Source: Phoronis australis (lineage: Eukaryota; Phoronida; Phoronidae). From it: a DNA stretch of 21,204 bases. The notes beneath the pieces were generated by a model. It was not told the DNA's origin. It saw only the letters and a list, made by a program, of their open reading frames with translations, and searched no databases. Location: NCBI GenBank assembly GCA_002633005.1, contig NMRA01000234.1:309535-330738 (forward strand). The letters run 5' to 3'. Below are positions 1 to 9,550 of this stretch, in pieces; position 1 is the stretch's first letter; every line of letters starts with the position of its first letter. A program made the position numbers and the translations under genes.

Positions 1-845
1 ATAAATACACTTGCTAAATTTAGTAAAAATCCTGCAAACGGTTTGGGAGATACAGCCATGGGCACAAAAAAAAACTGCCACTAGGAGGCGCCACAGTAAT
101 CAAAGCCATGGGAAATTCAGCGTCAACCGTCCTCTTCATAGTAAGAACATACATGCCAATTTTCACAATCATTCTTATAGCGGTTTAGTTGATAGAGGGG
201 TGGACAACAAAAAACAGACTCAAAAACAGTAAAAATGGCCACTGGGTGTCGCAAATTAGGTCGAATCCATCCGAAAACGGGAGGATAGCGTCATCGCACT
301 AATAGGTGCCTACATACCAAATTTCATGAAAATCCGTTAAGGTCTTGTGAAGATACAGAGGTAAACGTAAAAAAAAAATTGCCACTAGGGGGCACACTGC
401 TACGCGGATCCGTCCAAGTCATCTTCCGTTGTTAACATCATATAAATGCACTTACACAATTTCGTAAAGATCCTGCGAACGGTTTAGGAGATACAGCCAT
501 AGGCGCAAAAAAAACAAAACTGTCACTAGGAGGCGCCACAGTAGTCGAAATCGTCAGAATATCATCGTCAACCGTCCTCTACATAGTAAGCATATACATG
601 CCAATTTTCACAATCATCCTTTGAGCGGTTTGGTTGATAGAGGGGTGGACGCACAAAAACAGACTCGAAAACACTAAAAATGGCCACTAGGTGGCGCAAA
701 GTATGTCGAATCCATCTGAAAACGAGAGGATAGCGTCATCTCACTAATAGGTGCCTATATACCAAATTTCATGAAAATCCGTTCAGGACTTTTGAAGATA
801 CAAAGGTAAGCGTAAAAAACTTAAATTGCCACTAGGGGGCACACC
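1..845 (+). repeat. Two copies of a three-monomer higher-order repeat with CTCF-like cores
   Basis: Positions 1-441 and 442-845 align along their length as two diverged copies of an about 445-bp unit. Inside each unit are three related monomers (A, B, C), each ending in an A-rich run and a core close to CCACTAGGGGGCAC. Cores start at 78, 239, 382, 523, 684 and 829, spaced 161, 143, 141, 161 and 145 bp, so the order is A-B-C-A-B-C. Monomers share phrases such as CCAAATTTCATGAAAATCCG, GAAGATACA and GTTGATAGAGG. The array is cut by the window edge. Cores at 382, 684 and 829 match all 14 positions of CCASYAGRKGGCRS; the others match 12 or 13. Confidence 0.85.
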
Positions 846-949
846 GGTACTCGGATCCGTCTGAAAGTTCGCACATGTCATCCCATTCATGAATGGAACA
901 TATGTGCCAAATTTCATGAACGTATGTCATAGGGTTTTGGAGGTAAAGC

Positions 950-1001
950 AGCGGACGCCGGACGGACGCCGGACGGACGACGCCCGGACGGACGGACAGA
1001 G
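950..1001 (+). repeat. GGACG-rich microsatellite
   Basis: A run of GGACGGACG and GGACGCC units directly after the monomer array (which ends with a partial copy containing CCAAATTTCATGAACG near 909) and directly before the palindrome at 1011. It is strikingly GC-rich in an AT-rich region. Its fixed place between array and palindrome suggests it is part of one composite element. Confidence 0.8.
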
Positions 1002-1010
1002 ATGACGGCA

Positions 1011-1044
1011 TAATGCTTCCACATATAAATATGTGGGCGCATTA
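1011..1044. repeat. Terminal palindrome of the composite repeat
   Basis: Arms 1011-1026 and 1029-1044 pair at 14 of 16 positions around AA; the inner 8 bp (CCACATAT/ATATGTGG) are perfect. It shares the GCGCCCACAT type of arm with the palindrome at 14631-14662. Likely the end structure of a non-autonomous mobile element. Confidence 0.65.
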
Positions 1045-1371
1045 AAATGTAGCTACAAAAATTAATCCAATAAAGCGTTCTGTTGCTCATATAAAGGATT
1101 TTGAGTGGCCTAGGGAGCCCAGCTCCCCCTCCCAAACACAATGTCACCTGTATACTGTTTTTAGAGTTAGGAAAAGAATTTAAAGTCCAACTATCTAAAG
1201 CATTCAACAGTGTCACATCGCAACATCAACTTGAAGATGATGGTAGCTACAATACACAACACTGAAGCATTAAGTTGGACTACATATCTTTCATTGAAAT
1301 ATGAAAAGATAAATTTCACTTTAGTGTCCTAAATTGGTGAGTTTTTAATGCAAGATCTTTTTAACAGTTAC
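1045..1371. other. Gene-free stretch: intron of the VPS9D1-like gene
   Basis: Sequence between the palindrome and the donor of the minus-strand exon. A minus-strand ORF at 914-1216 is mostly a translation of the microsatellite and palindrome and is not a gene. I see no other structure. Confidence 0.5.
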
Positions 1372-1703
1372 CAATGTGGGATCATATCCCCTCCCTTGTT
1401 TTCGACTAATTCTTGACCTGTATGCCTCCATCAATAACTGATTTTGTTTATAGGCAATCTCCATGGGGCTCAGTTGACTTGGCCCTCCGCTACCACCCTT
1501 AACCTTGTGGGATAGTGGTGGTAGCCCACCAGTAGGCGTTGGAACACTATTGCTTCGCTTGGGTTGACCTTGTGACTTCGCCGCTGTCTGGCCACCAACT
1601 GGCAAACTCGAGCTCCCAGCAGGCATCTTTCTAAAGTTTTCATTATTGCCTACACCAGACGTTTCTTTGACTTGAGACTGGGGCAGATTTGCCAAAGATT
1701 TTG
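1372..1703 (-). CDS. VPS9D1: VPS9D1-like gene, next exon (linker plus conserved helix)
   Basis: A minus-strand exon with acceptor TTAAATTCCAG before 1703 and donor ACATTG|GTAACT after 1372. Its two leading bases complete the alanine codon left by the upstream exon, then it reads KSLANLPQSQ. A Ser/Gly/Pro/Lys-rich low-complexity linker follows (PKRSNSVPTPTGGLPPLSHK). The final part, SPMEIAYKQNQLLMEAYRSR, resembles the human VPS9D1 segment I recall as TPLEEASLQNQKLKAAYEAR, which lies at the same distance after the MIT region. Reading past the donor meets a stop at 1345-1347; the donor is preferred because the family protein continues well beyond this point. Further exons, including the VPS9 domain, would be left of the window. 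Confidence 0.62.
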
Positions 1704-3980
1704 CTGGAATTTAATATAAGAACAAAAATTCTTTGGTAGTCCTTTGGAATATGTTAACAACATCAATGAATAGGCACTGCACTGTGTGGTGGAAATGACG
1801 TTCAACATCAGTTTTAGCCAAGGTCTTGTATTGTTTTGGAAGGCTGCAGAAATTCGGGTAAGGGCAAGCAAGGTTTGAAATGCCATCATTTGCCAAACGT
1901 TGAGTAAAAAAAAATCCTGCATCATCTTTGTGAGTGAGTGTTGTGTAGGTAGTAATGCGGTGGTTTGGTTTAACACATATAATGCTTGCTGAAGAGAATA
2001 AGGAAATATTAGTAAATAGGTCTATACATTAAGGAATCCTTTGCCACACTGACTGGAGAGTCTAAATGAGTCATCTCTGAGACTCATCGCTTCAATGTTT
2101 GTCATCGGTACACCTTCTAATGGTGCACACCAGTAAGCAACTAAAAAACGTGCCACACAACTGGCTTGATTCTGCAGACCACAACCAACAAACAATTGTG
2201 TGACCCCACGAATTGTGAACATTTGGTACTACGTGTATACAGGTGACCGATGAAAAATATGGTGCTAAAATTCATCATGGCTATAAAAGTTTCCGAGACA
2301 CTTCTAAAGATCTAATATTACTCTCATCCAGCTGGAATAAGTAATTTGCTGCAATTAGTGCATGTAAGTCAAGTCTTCAATTTTAGGACAGTTAAACTTT
2401 ACTATTGTCTGAAATTGAATGGCTTTATGGTCACTAGGTTATGCAAGTCAAATACCAACATGACATCTCTCTACATTCTTACAAAGGTCAAGTATAACTT
2501 TGAAGTTTAATAATACTTATACAGTGCAGACCATGTCTTAATAGTGAAGTAAAATGAGACACATGGCTGGCAACACATTCTAACATTGAGCCACTTCATA
2601 TCAATTCCACATGATATTGCATTTGAAACTAAATATTATCGTGGCAAGGCATTTTGTACAAATGAACTTGTTTATTTCATGACTTTCACACTCAGACCAC
2701 TAACATACCAAGATTATCTGAAAGTGTCGCCACTCTCTCCATACACTGTAGACCAATTTGGACAAACTTCTTACGACTTGTCGCACTGGACTGATTCAAG
2801 TCTGTGAAGCAACAAGATTTATACAAAGATTAGAAACATATATGACACAGACTTATAAACCCTTCAATTTGTAAAAGAATGCTTTCAACATGTATCAATC
2901 TGAAAGAAGAGTGCTCAACACAAAATGTTGACATGCAGTCACAGCAGTACTGCAAACAGTGTGCTTCTAGGTGTGAAAATCAGTCTCATGGACATGACTG
3001 TTATTATGGTCACTTCAGTAAGGACTAGTACAGGGGCAACCAAACTGTACACCTCTCTGTCAAGGTCCATCAATAATGGGGCATAAAGAAAGATAGATTC
3101 ATCTGAAAGTCAAGGTAAGCCGTATTCTCAGTCACAGGATACACCAACCAAATATCGTGATGATCCTTTAAAAAGATTGGCAGACATGGAAGTAGGAAAA
3201 AATAAGACTGACACTAGGGTGCATAGCAATTGTCAGATTCGTCAGAAAACCAAAAACTTTGTATGATCAATGTCTAATTACACTAAAATCATTCACCGAA
3301 CTTGGTTGATACAGACACAGGTGCAAAAAAGTAAACTGCCCCTAGGTGACCTAGCAGTATGTGGACTTTCAGAAAATCAATAACTGTTGTAGCCTCACCA
3401 TCCTGTCAAAATTTTATGGCAGATAGAGCAGAATCGGAATCCAAAAAGACAAAGCAAGATGCTAGAACTTCTCCTAAGCGGAGCACAACATAACAGAACT
3501 ATCCAAAAATAGCAAAGTAACATTGTCCCTCCTTCACAAAAATATCTACCAAGTATTGTACTCATCTGTCGAGAGGCTTGGTCGAAAATACAGGAAACTG
3601 GCCTCTAGAAGCATAGTTTGTAGTAGTCTGATCCCTTCAAATGTGAGTCAACCACATCCTGCGCTTAATAGAAATGAATCTACCGAATTTCGTGAGAAAC
3701 ATTCAAGCAGTAGATTATGGGGATGAACACCAGACACTCAGACAGGGATAACACCAATAAGCATTCATGTGAGGACAGACAAGTGCTACCTGGGACAGAA
3801 ATCATTAAATTTCATTCAAGATTTTACTCTAAAATTGGACAGTCACACTGTTTCTATGTTCAGAAAAATTCATTTTAACCTAGTAAAAGCATTTAGTTTT
3901 GTAGATATTCGGCAAGATACGGACTCGTCAATAAGTTCCTACACAACCTTTATAACTAACATGATAAGTATTCATGTTAC
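1704..3980 (-). other. Intron of the VPS9D1-like gene
   Basis: About 2.3 kb between the two minus-strand exons, both in phase 1. The third MIT helix seen in human VPS9D1 between these exons was not found here, so a small phase 1-1 exon may be hidden or the helix may be absent. From about 3140 to 3400 there are decayed plus-oriented copies of the same monomer family as at the left edge (cores near 3209 and 3338). Between 3640 and 3860 are fainter traces such as CCGAATTTCGTGAGAAAC. Minus-strand ORFs at 1711-1896 and 2022-2222 show no recognisable family or splice-compatible phase. Confidence 0.5.
3140..3400 (+). repeat. Decayed plus-oriented monomers of the left-edge family
   Basis: Cores GACACTAGGGTGCATAG (3210-3226) and GCCCCTAGGTGACCTAG (3338-3354), each preceded by an A-rich run and GATACAGACACAGG-type sequence, fit the monomers at 1-845 but with many changes. 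The cores no longer match the CTCF-like consensus well. Confidence 0.55.
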
Positions 3981-4047
3981 CTTTGCCATCTTCCAATAAA
4001 CATTGTATTATGTACTGCATGCTCTTCAGGTACTCAATGTAGGCCTC
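3981..4047 (-). CDS. VPS9D1: VPS9D1-like gene, MIT-domain exon
   Basis: A 67-nt exon on the minus strand. The acceptor ATTTTATTTGTTGCAG ends at 4048 and the donor GCAAAG|GTAACA starts at 3980. Read from 4047 it gives EAYIEYLKSMQYIIQCLLED then GK plus one base. This matches the second helix of the N-terminal MIT-like domain of human VPS9D1, which I recall as REAYTEYLRSIHYISQVLLEE. The phase-1 end joins exactly to the exon starting at 1703. VPS9D1 carries an N-terminal MIT region and a C-terminal VPS9 domain, the fold of Rab5-type exchange factors, and is linked to endosomal trafficking. The exon for the first helix should lie at higher coordinates; I searched for it and did not find it. Confidence 0.62.
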
Positions 4048-5084
4048 CTGCAACAAATAAAATACAAGGCACACTTATAAAGTAGATTTTTGAAAATGGT
4101 TAAATTCTTCAAAGCTAAAGCAGTTTTACAGGGAAAGAAATTGTTCCCCTTCCATGAACAGGAATCGTGGGAGGGGTGCAGCTTGAAAATTAGGGACACC
4201 TACCCACTTACAGATGATACAAAAAAGGTACCAATTTGTAACCAGCTTCCATGACAAAGGCATCTTTCCCTAGAATTTTGTTAGTCGAGAAACACCACCA
4301 GTTTGGAGGGATTCTTGGACAATTCAGTGTCCTTCTATCCACTATCACCCATTCAAGCCATAGACCCTCCATGTTCCGGAACCTTTTCCGTGAATTACGT
4401 AAGTCTCACACTGACTTAACTATCGATATCATGTTGCAATAAGTACCTTTTGTCCATACAGAGACACTGGCCATGTCCTCTGGCACAACAGTGTAAAAAT
4501 GTACACTTGCCAATTTGGGAAACTACGAAGGACTGTTCGATAAAAAAGTTCGATTGTGGTTGTATTTGTTCAAGCTTGGAAGAGTTAAAGATAACGACAT
4601 TTTAAGCTGTTCCTCTATGTGCAAAAATTCCAGCATAACATTGATGGTTTAATCAGTGTGAGGCATAATTCGTGCCGAAAAGCTCCCAGCGCATGGAGGG
4701 CCTATTAGGATATGGGACGACTACAGTTTCTACTGCGGACACTTGAGAAAGTGGTACTGTCTAGCATCACTCCCCTTAACCTATAAGGTGTATATAGAGG
4801 TATGTTCTAACAGATGGAAATAAGCTCCCGTGGGCATGGCATATATGGGTGATATCAGAGACCATTTGAAACAGTATCAGATCAGACTAGCACTAGTCTC
4901 AATATTGTCGGATGAAGCGAATGTTTGTACTCGTGTTTTGTCTTTTCCATCCAGTCCAGTAGCTTCTGAGACACCTCGGAATGCACCGTGTATGCAAGTG
5001 TCCAAGCTGAAGCTCATGGTGCAAGACACGCTCAACTAACAAGATCATAAACTAAAAAACATGTCAGGCACTTTTCTCCATCTT
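4048..5084. other. Gene-free stretch between MIT exon and promoter-like cluster
   Basis: No exon could be supported. The minus-strand frame at about 4882-5011 contains a coding-looking stretch (SQKLLDWMEKTKHEYKHSLH), but it lacks a convincing donor and matches no family I recognise. The first exon of the VPS9D1-like gene may lie here or further right; I did not find its expected first MIT helix. Confidence 0.4.
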
Positions 5085-5133
5085 CCATCTTCGGGAGGAG
5101 GCGGAAGTTTACGTGATAAAGCGCCATCTAGCG
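5085..5133 (-). promoter_or_regulatory. Promoter-like cluster with CTCF-like site
   Basis: Read on the minus strand it contains CGCTAGATGGCGC (5133-5121, matching the CTCF core TAGATGGCGC known from insects), then TCACGTAA, then ACTTCCGCC (an ETS-type GGAAG on the other strand), then AAGATGG. The mix of ETS, CRE-like and YY1-like motifs is typical of TATA-less animal promoters. It could serve the minus-strand gene, about 1 kb upstream of its MIT exon. Motif evidence only. Confidence 0.3.
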
Positions 5134-7359
5134 TTCTTGAAAAAAAAATGCTGCGTTCAAAATTGATCGACTGGCACACGGCGTTTTGATATCTTAATTA
5201 GTTCAAATATTTCAGAAATTGTCCACTTAAGGTTTAGTTTTGGACTAGATGTATTCAAGAGACCTCTGACCATAGACATCTTAATAGGCCTATTATAGAC
5301 CGGGCGCACTTGATGTCTAAGCCTCTGACCACCCGCCGACGGTCTGCCGCGGCCTCTGGCAGGGACTGAGAATTCATCTTTCTTTCGTTTTCATTTATTT
5401 AGGCCACCAAAAGATCAGTGAGTGTTTGGAAACGTAAATGTTTTAAATTTATTTGGCGAAACAAGCCAGACAAAATAAGTAGGCCTAGAGTTAACCTAAT
5501 TCCAGAGTAAAATGATTCACATTCCCTCTTCTGAATTTGCTTGGTTTTTAAAAATGATAAAACGTTGTAGCCTTTGAAAAAGTGTTCTAATGCAAAACCT
5601 CTTATTGAGGGAAAGTAACTACTTACACTTCGGTTTTACCTTTTACAATGCTCAGACTCACTGGGCAATCGTTTTGGAAACAAGTTTTCTCAATTGTAAC
5701 AGAACTGTGCTTATACAATTCGGAACCTTTATGGTCAATCCACATATTTTGATTGAAAAATAACTGCTTTTTAGCGTAGCTGGTGCAATAGAGGCATTGT
5801 TTATATCTATGTTTTTTCGATGGTATAGTCATTTAATATCTTATTAAAATTTTTGTGCCAAGTATGGCTTCTCTCCACAATTAACCTTTTTTGGGCTTCG
5901 AAACGCAATTCGGCAAGTAATTCGTAGATGTACGAATTCTGAGTTTAATGTTTGTCTTCCACGTTGTTCTAGTGTAGACTCAATTTTAATTTCGAGACAA
6001 AAAATCAACAAGATTATCTACACCGTCACGCTTAGTTGAAAACAGATATAAAAAACAATGACGACATCTCGTGAGTGTTGAAGAAAATTGAATATTGCGT
6101 CTGTTGATTTTACGTATGACACTACTTAAGTGGCTTATTCTTGAACTCATAGAATATTGGGTACGACTTGTTTTCAGTTTAAAATTGGTATTTCAGACAC
6201 AGAACTCGGTAATTTTTGCCATGCTGAGTCTTAGGACACGGTACATTTGATTTAGTCTCATGAACTTGTTTACAAACTTTGGAAGTCTGTCGATAGTTGG
6301 CAACACATGTAACTTATGAACGGATATGATAATAAGTTTTCTTCTTCAATACAGACATTTTCGAATGAGTCACTGGCTACAAAGTAACACGTAGTCATGC
6401 AGTTTACAATATATGTTTATTTTTTACTTTAAAACATTTTAGTATCAGTTAACATTTGTTAGATTTATAATTGTCTTATACATTAGTTAGTTTAAATTAG
6501 ATTTACATAGTCAACTTTTTATGCTGTGCTGTTTCATGTTTTAAAAATGTGTCCGCAATTAAGTTTATCATATCATGTCGTACCAGCGTTTTTACCAACC
6601 CAGCAGTCGCCTGGGTACACATTGAAACACAGCACGTATGTCGTTGACTTGAAGTTCTGGGTTCAAGAGAAGGTGATTTCAAATTCCGATATGTTTGTCG
6701 TCATATTCTTCAAACCAGGATTGATTTCCAAAAAAACATTCAGGTCAAAGGTGCTCCATTGGATGACAATCATTAGCATGTTTTTCATCAAAAAGAGTAT
6801 CGGGACAGCTATTTCTTTGCCAAAAAAAGAAACTCTGCATTGGTGATATTAACCCATCGTCGTTCTGTCACCTGGTAATGTACCAGTGTAGTCTCACTTG
6901 AGTGCTGAAAGCAGGATTCAATATTAAAATCACATAGTGATACTCGACGACGGGTAACGGGGTCTGCTCACGCCCACGCTACCGGCTTGACCAGCCGTTG
7001 GATGATTGCGGTTGAAACTAAACTCGCCTGTTTAGCGAACTCATTTCAAAATCAAACGAACAATAAGTAAGGCAAAATACCAACCGGACTGTTTTTAAAT
7101 GTGAAAGGTAAATATTAGCTGTCTTCGAATTTTTAAAATGGATACATTTTCAGAAAATTTTGCGAATAGTGTTTCTTCAGCAGCGCAGCTAAGCGACGTG
7201 CTTTTATTTGTCTGGCGGAGTTGGTGTAACAAAACCCCAAATGTTAGCGTTGGTAGGAGTTGCTTCATGGGCAACCCATGTTTTTACCAAAAATGCAAGT
7301 GTTCATTTTTGTGAACATTTATGGTATTGTAGTATAGTTTTGCAGTTAACACAGGCATG
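5134..7359. other. Gene-free, AT-rich intergenic or intronic stretch
   Basis: ORFs here (5623-5832 minus, 6526-6846 plus, and a 58-codon ORF starting at 7138 on plus) show no domain I recognise and no supporting splice context. Arms ACCCATCGTCG at 6852-6862 and CGACGACGGGT at 6945-6955 form an inverted repeat with one mismatch around 82 bp, a possible small foldback element. Confidence 0.45.
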
Positions 7360-7545
7360 AACTGTATGTATTTAGTGACAGACATTTATGGTTTTTGTAT
7401 TGACAATGGCATGTATTTACTGACAGTTAATTGTGTAAAGTTTTTCGTATTGACAGTATACATTTATTACTGACAGACACTTACATGTATGCGTATTGGT
7501 ATTGACAGGGATCTTTAGCTAGTACGTATTTTTTCATTGACACTC
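7360..7545 (+). repeat. Degenerate tandem repeat around TATTGACAG/ACTGACAG
   Basis: About three to four loose copies of a 45-60-bp unit alternating ATTTA(C/G)TGACAG and GTATTGACA, starting near 7367 and fading by 7545. Divergence is high; it looks like an old minisatellite. No function suggested. Confidence 0.5.
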
Positions 7546-7714
7546 AAATAGAGGCAGTTTTGTAGATCTTTTTATTGTTGTTGTAGGAATACATTATATA
7601 TGTTCTTGGTACTCATAGCTCAATGAAAATTGGTTAATAAAAGTTTTAGTTCACGAGTTAAGATTTCTTTGCTTTCTGAGCCACCGGTTTTAACACAGTT
7701 GTGCTCAAATAAGC

Positions 7715-7975
7715 CCACCCAAAAATACGCCAATGGGTGTATTCAGTTTTCGGTAACTGTGCATGTTTTGAAAATCTGATGGATTGTTCTGAAATACGCA
7801 TATATAAAATATTTTAATGTAAAAGTATTTTTGACAAGACATAATATTTTGGGATCGCAATTTCACTGAATGCCACACTATCATTTGACTAGTAGATATG
7901 TACAGTTTTAATGACAAAATGTGCCCCCCCCCTTTTCCGAAAATACGCCCGAGTGTATATTTGGTTTCATGTGAC
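7715..7975 (-). repeat. Diverged direct repeat pair with C-tract and AAAATACGCC motif
   Basis: Segments near 7721-7755 and 7920-7975 share a C-rich lead, AAATACGCC and a following GTGTAT(A/T)T-type stretch. They are about 217 bp apart. The minus-strand ORF 7705-8115 runs through both but has no recognised domain; its GRIFGKGGG part is just the translated repeat. Probably a decayed dispersed repeat. Confidence 0.35.
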
Positions 7976-9057
7976 TTGTTTGAAAGGTCGTTTCTAAATA
8001 TCCCGGCGCCTATGGGCCTATTTTCGAGAATTTCCAATAGCCTTGTTCCCAGAAGTTGACATACCCCTTGATCCTGCTCTGTTGTTGACAGACGATTGGC
8101 TTTGTTGTTCATCATGACGACACCAGTGCTAACAAAGCCTTCATGTTTACTTCAGTGAATTTTGGCTTGTCTAAATTGCCTGAGCAGATATTCCTCATGA
8201 CCCCCGTCAGACAAGGTGGACAACAAGAAGTGCATAATTGTTCATTGCATATTGTGTGACCTGAAGCTTTTTTGAACTTGAAACAGTAAGGTTGATTAAT
8301 GTTTATTTATTAATGACAACATACTCCATGATGCACAGCAAAACCGCTGCGGCTGTGACAAAATACAAAAAACATATATTGTGAAAATCATGGGCACGAA
8401 ACCGCAAGGCAAACGTGTGAAAACGTAACGCGCCGTTTGAGTGGAGTGTCGACAAAAGCAATTATCAATAGAAGTGCGGGGACAACCAATAAAAATAGAA
8501 AAAAGGGGGCGTAGTAAACACGTAAAAGGAGAGCGTGGATTTTTTTCAACAAGAAAAAAGAGGGCCGGTGGAGACAATGTACATGCAAAAACACACTTAT
8601 TTTGGTCTTGTTCGGGTTTTAATTATAGGACTGATGTTGTACCATGACAAGCAATATTATTTCATGAGAGCAAAAGGCCTAATTCGTTTTTCGGTTTTTA
8701 GGCAGCTGAACAGGGGAAATGCAACTCTTAAACGGAAGTAGTCGAGATAGTGACACACAATAATTGACCAGTCACTATTACCGTGAAAAAGGCAAGAGGA
8801 ATGATATTTCTTAGTAGGCCTAAGCGTAAATGCGTCTGGGAACTAGAAAGTGTTTCGGGCAGAAAAACACGTTTTATAGCCTTGTTCTGCGCGTTATGTT
8901 GACTTACGCGATGTAGGGATGACGTAAGCAACATTCGTGGTGTCTGTCACAGGGTCGCACGGCAAAAGTTAGGATATTGTTGGTGTCGGCTTCAGGCACG
9001 GAAGTCAACATCCGGCGATAGCAGAAGCCAAAGTGTTTGCTTTTGAGCAGTGGACTG
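7976..9057. other. Gene-free stretch
   Basis: Several overlapping ORFs of about 60-90 codons on both strands at 8296-8934 have no recognisable family and lie in one another's shadow. A minus-strand ATG at 9014 opens a frame that runs to an ideal donor sequence, CATCGC|GTAAGT, at about 8911-8903; this could be a first exon but has no homology. A CRE half-site GACGTAAG lies near 8920. Otherwise I see nothing. Confidence 0.4.
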
Positions 9058-9092
9058 TGACGTCAGACAAGAAAACAATTCCAAGATGGCGG
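9058..9092 (+). promoter_or_regulatory. Promoter-like CRE plus YY1-type start context
   Basis: A perfect cAMP response element TGACGTCA at 9058-9065 is followed 17 bp later by AAGATGGCGG (9083-9092), the YY1/initiation motif common at animal promoters and start codons. The ATG there reads only 18 codons (MAGRVFVCDC...) before a stop, with possible donors GCGG|GTAGGG and AGG|GTATTT. It may be a first exon upstream of ANKS6; spliced to 11532 it would act as an untranslated leader or short uORF, not as an in-frame extension. Confidence 0.35.
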
Positions 9093-9317
9093 GTAGGGTA
9101 TTTGTCTGTGATTGTTTTTTTCTGGTAGTTTGTGAAGATTGAGTTGGTTGTTAGTTACCACTTTGTCTTAAGGAACAATGAAAGGGTTTTTAAAGTGACA
9201 TGTTTCATTTTAGATTCATTTTGGCCTTGATATAGTATTTGCATGAGTTTTGTTAAGTCAAATCCGACGGTGCCGACGGGGAACGGTGTGGGACAGGGAG
9301 ACCCAGAGTCCGAGGTC

Positions 9318-9409
9318 TAGCGGTCCCTGATTTAGAGAATCAGGCAATCATTGAATAACGGACGTGCTACTTAGTGGATGAAACTAATTCTCTAAATCAG
9401 GGACCGCTA
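9318..9409. mobile_element. Foldback MITE-like element, copy 1
   Basis: A perfect 23-bp inverted repeat: left arm 9318-9340, right arm 9387-9409, loop 46 bp. Inside the flanking TA on each side the arms start GCGGTCCCTGATTTAGAG. A TA at both ends suits the target duplication of Tc1/mariner-type elements, although the TA also pairs as part of the arms. It has no coding capacity, so it would depend on a transposase elsewhere. Related copies are at 9497 and 19405. Confidence 0.7.
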
Positions 9410-9496
9410 TATCCGTTCTGTGCCCACTCAGAGCACAGGCACTGTGTTCAGAGACAGTAGTTTAACATTGACACGCATGGGCCATCTCGGCACTGC

Positions 9497-9550
9497 CGGG
9501 TCCCCGAGTTTGAGAACCAGGAAATCACTGAACATAGTTCTCTAAACCAC
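9497..9550. mobile_element. Foldback MITE-like element, copy 2 (truncated)
   Basis: GGTCCCCGAGTTTGAGAACC and the next 17 bases (9499-9535) align with 9322-9357 of copy 1, differing at scattered positions. It then goes straight to TAGTTCTCTAAACC, the counterpart of the right arm, so most of the loop is missing. It lies 90 bp from copy 1, so it may be a nested or tandem insertion. No TA flank is clear. Confidence 0.6.

Noticed and set aside
1711-1896. Minus-strand ORF of 61 codons before the 1703 exon
   Set aside because: It ends at a stop upstream of the acceptor of the 1703 exon and has no homology; it lies in the intron.
2022-2222. Minus-strand ORF of 66 codons with an acceptor-like GGTCTGCAG
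   Set aside because: Its phase does not fit the upstream exon, and the frame that fits hits a stop; no recognisable domain.
4882-5011. Minus-strand coding-looking stretch (SQKLLDWMEKTKHEYKHSLH)
   Set aside because: No good donor, a stop soon after, and no family I recognise. It could be a missed exon, but I cannot support it.
6526-6846. Plus-strand ORF of 106 codons as a possible transposon protein
   Set aside because: No catalytic motif, no repeats at its ends and no splice context; composition resembles the surrounding AT-rich DNA.
7138-7314. 58-codon plus ORF starting MDTFSENFANSV
   Set aside because: Brief resemblance of LSDVLLFV to a BTB-type strand, but nothing follows to support the domain.
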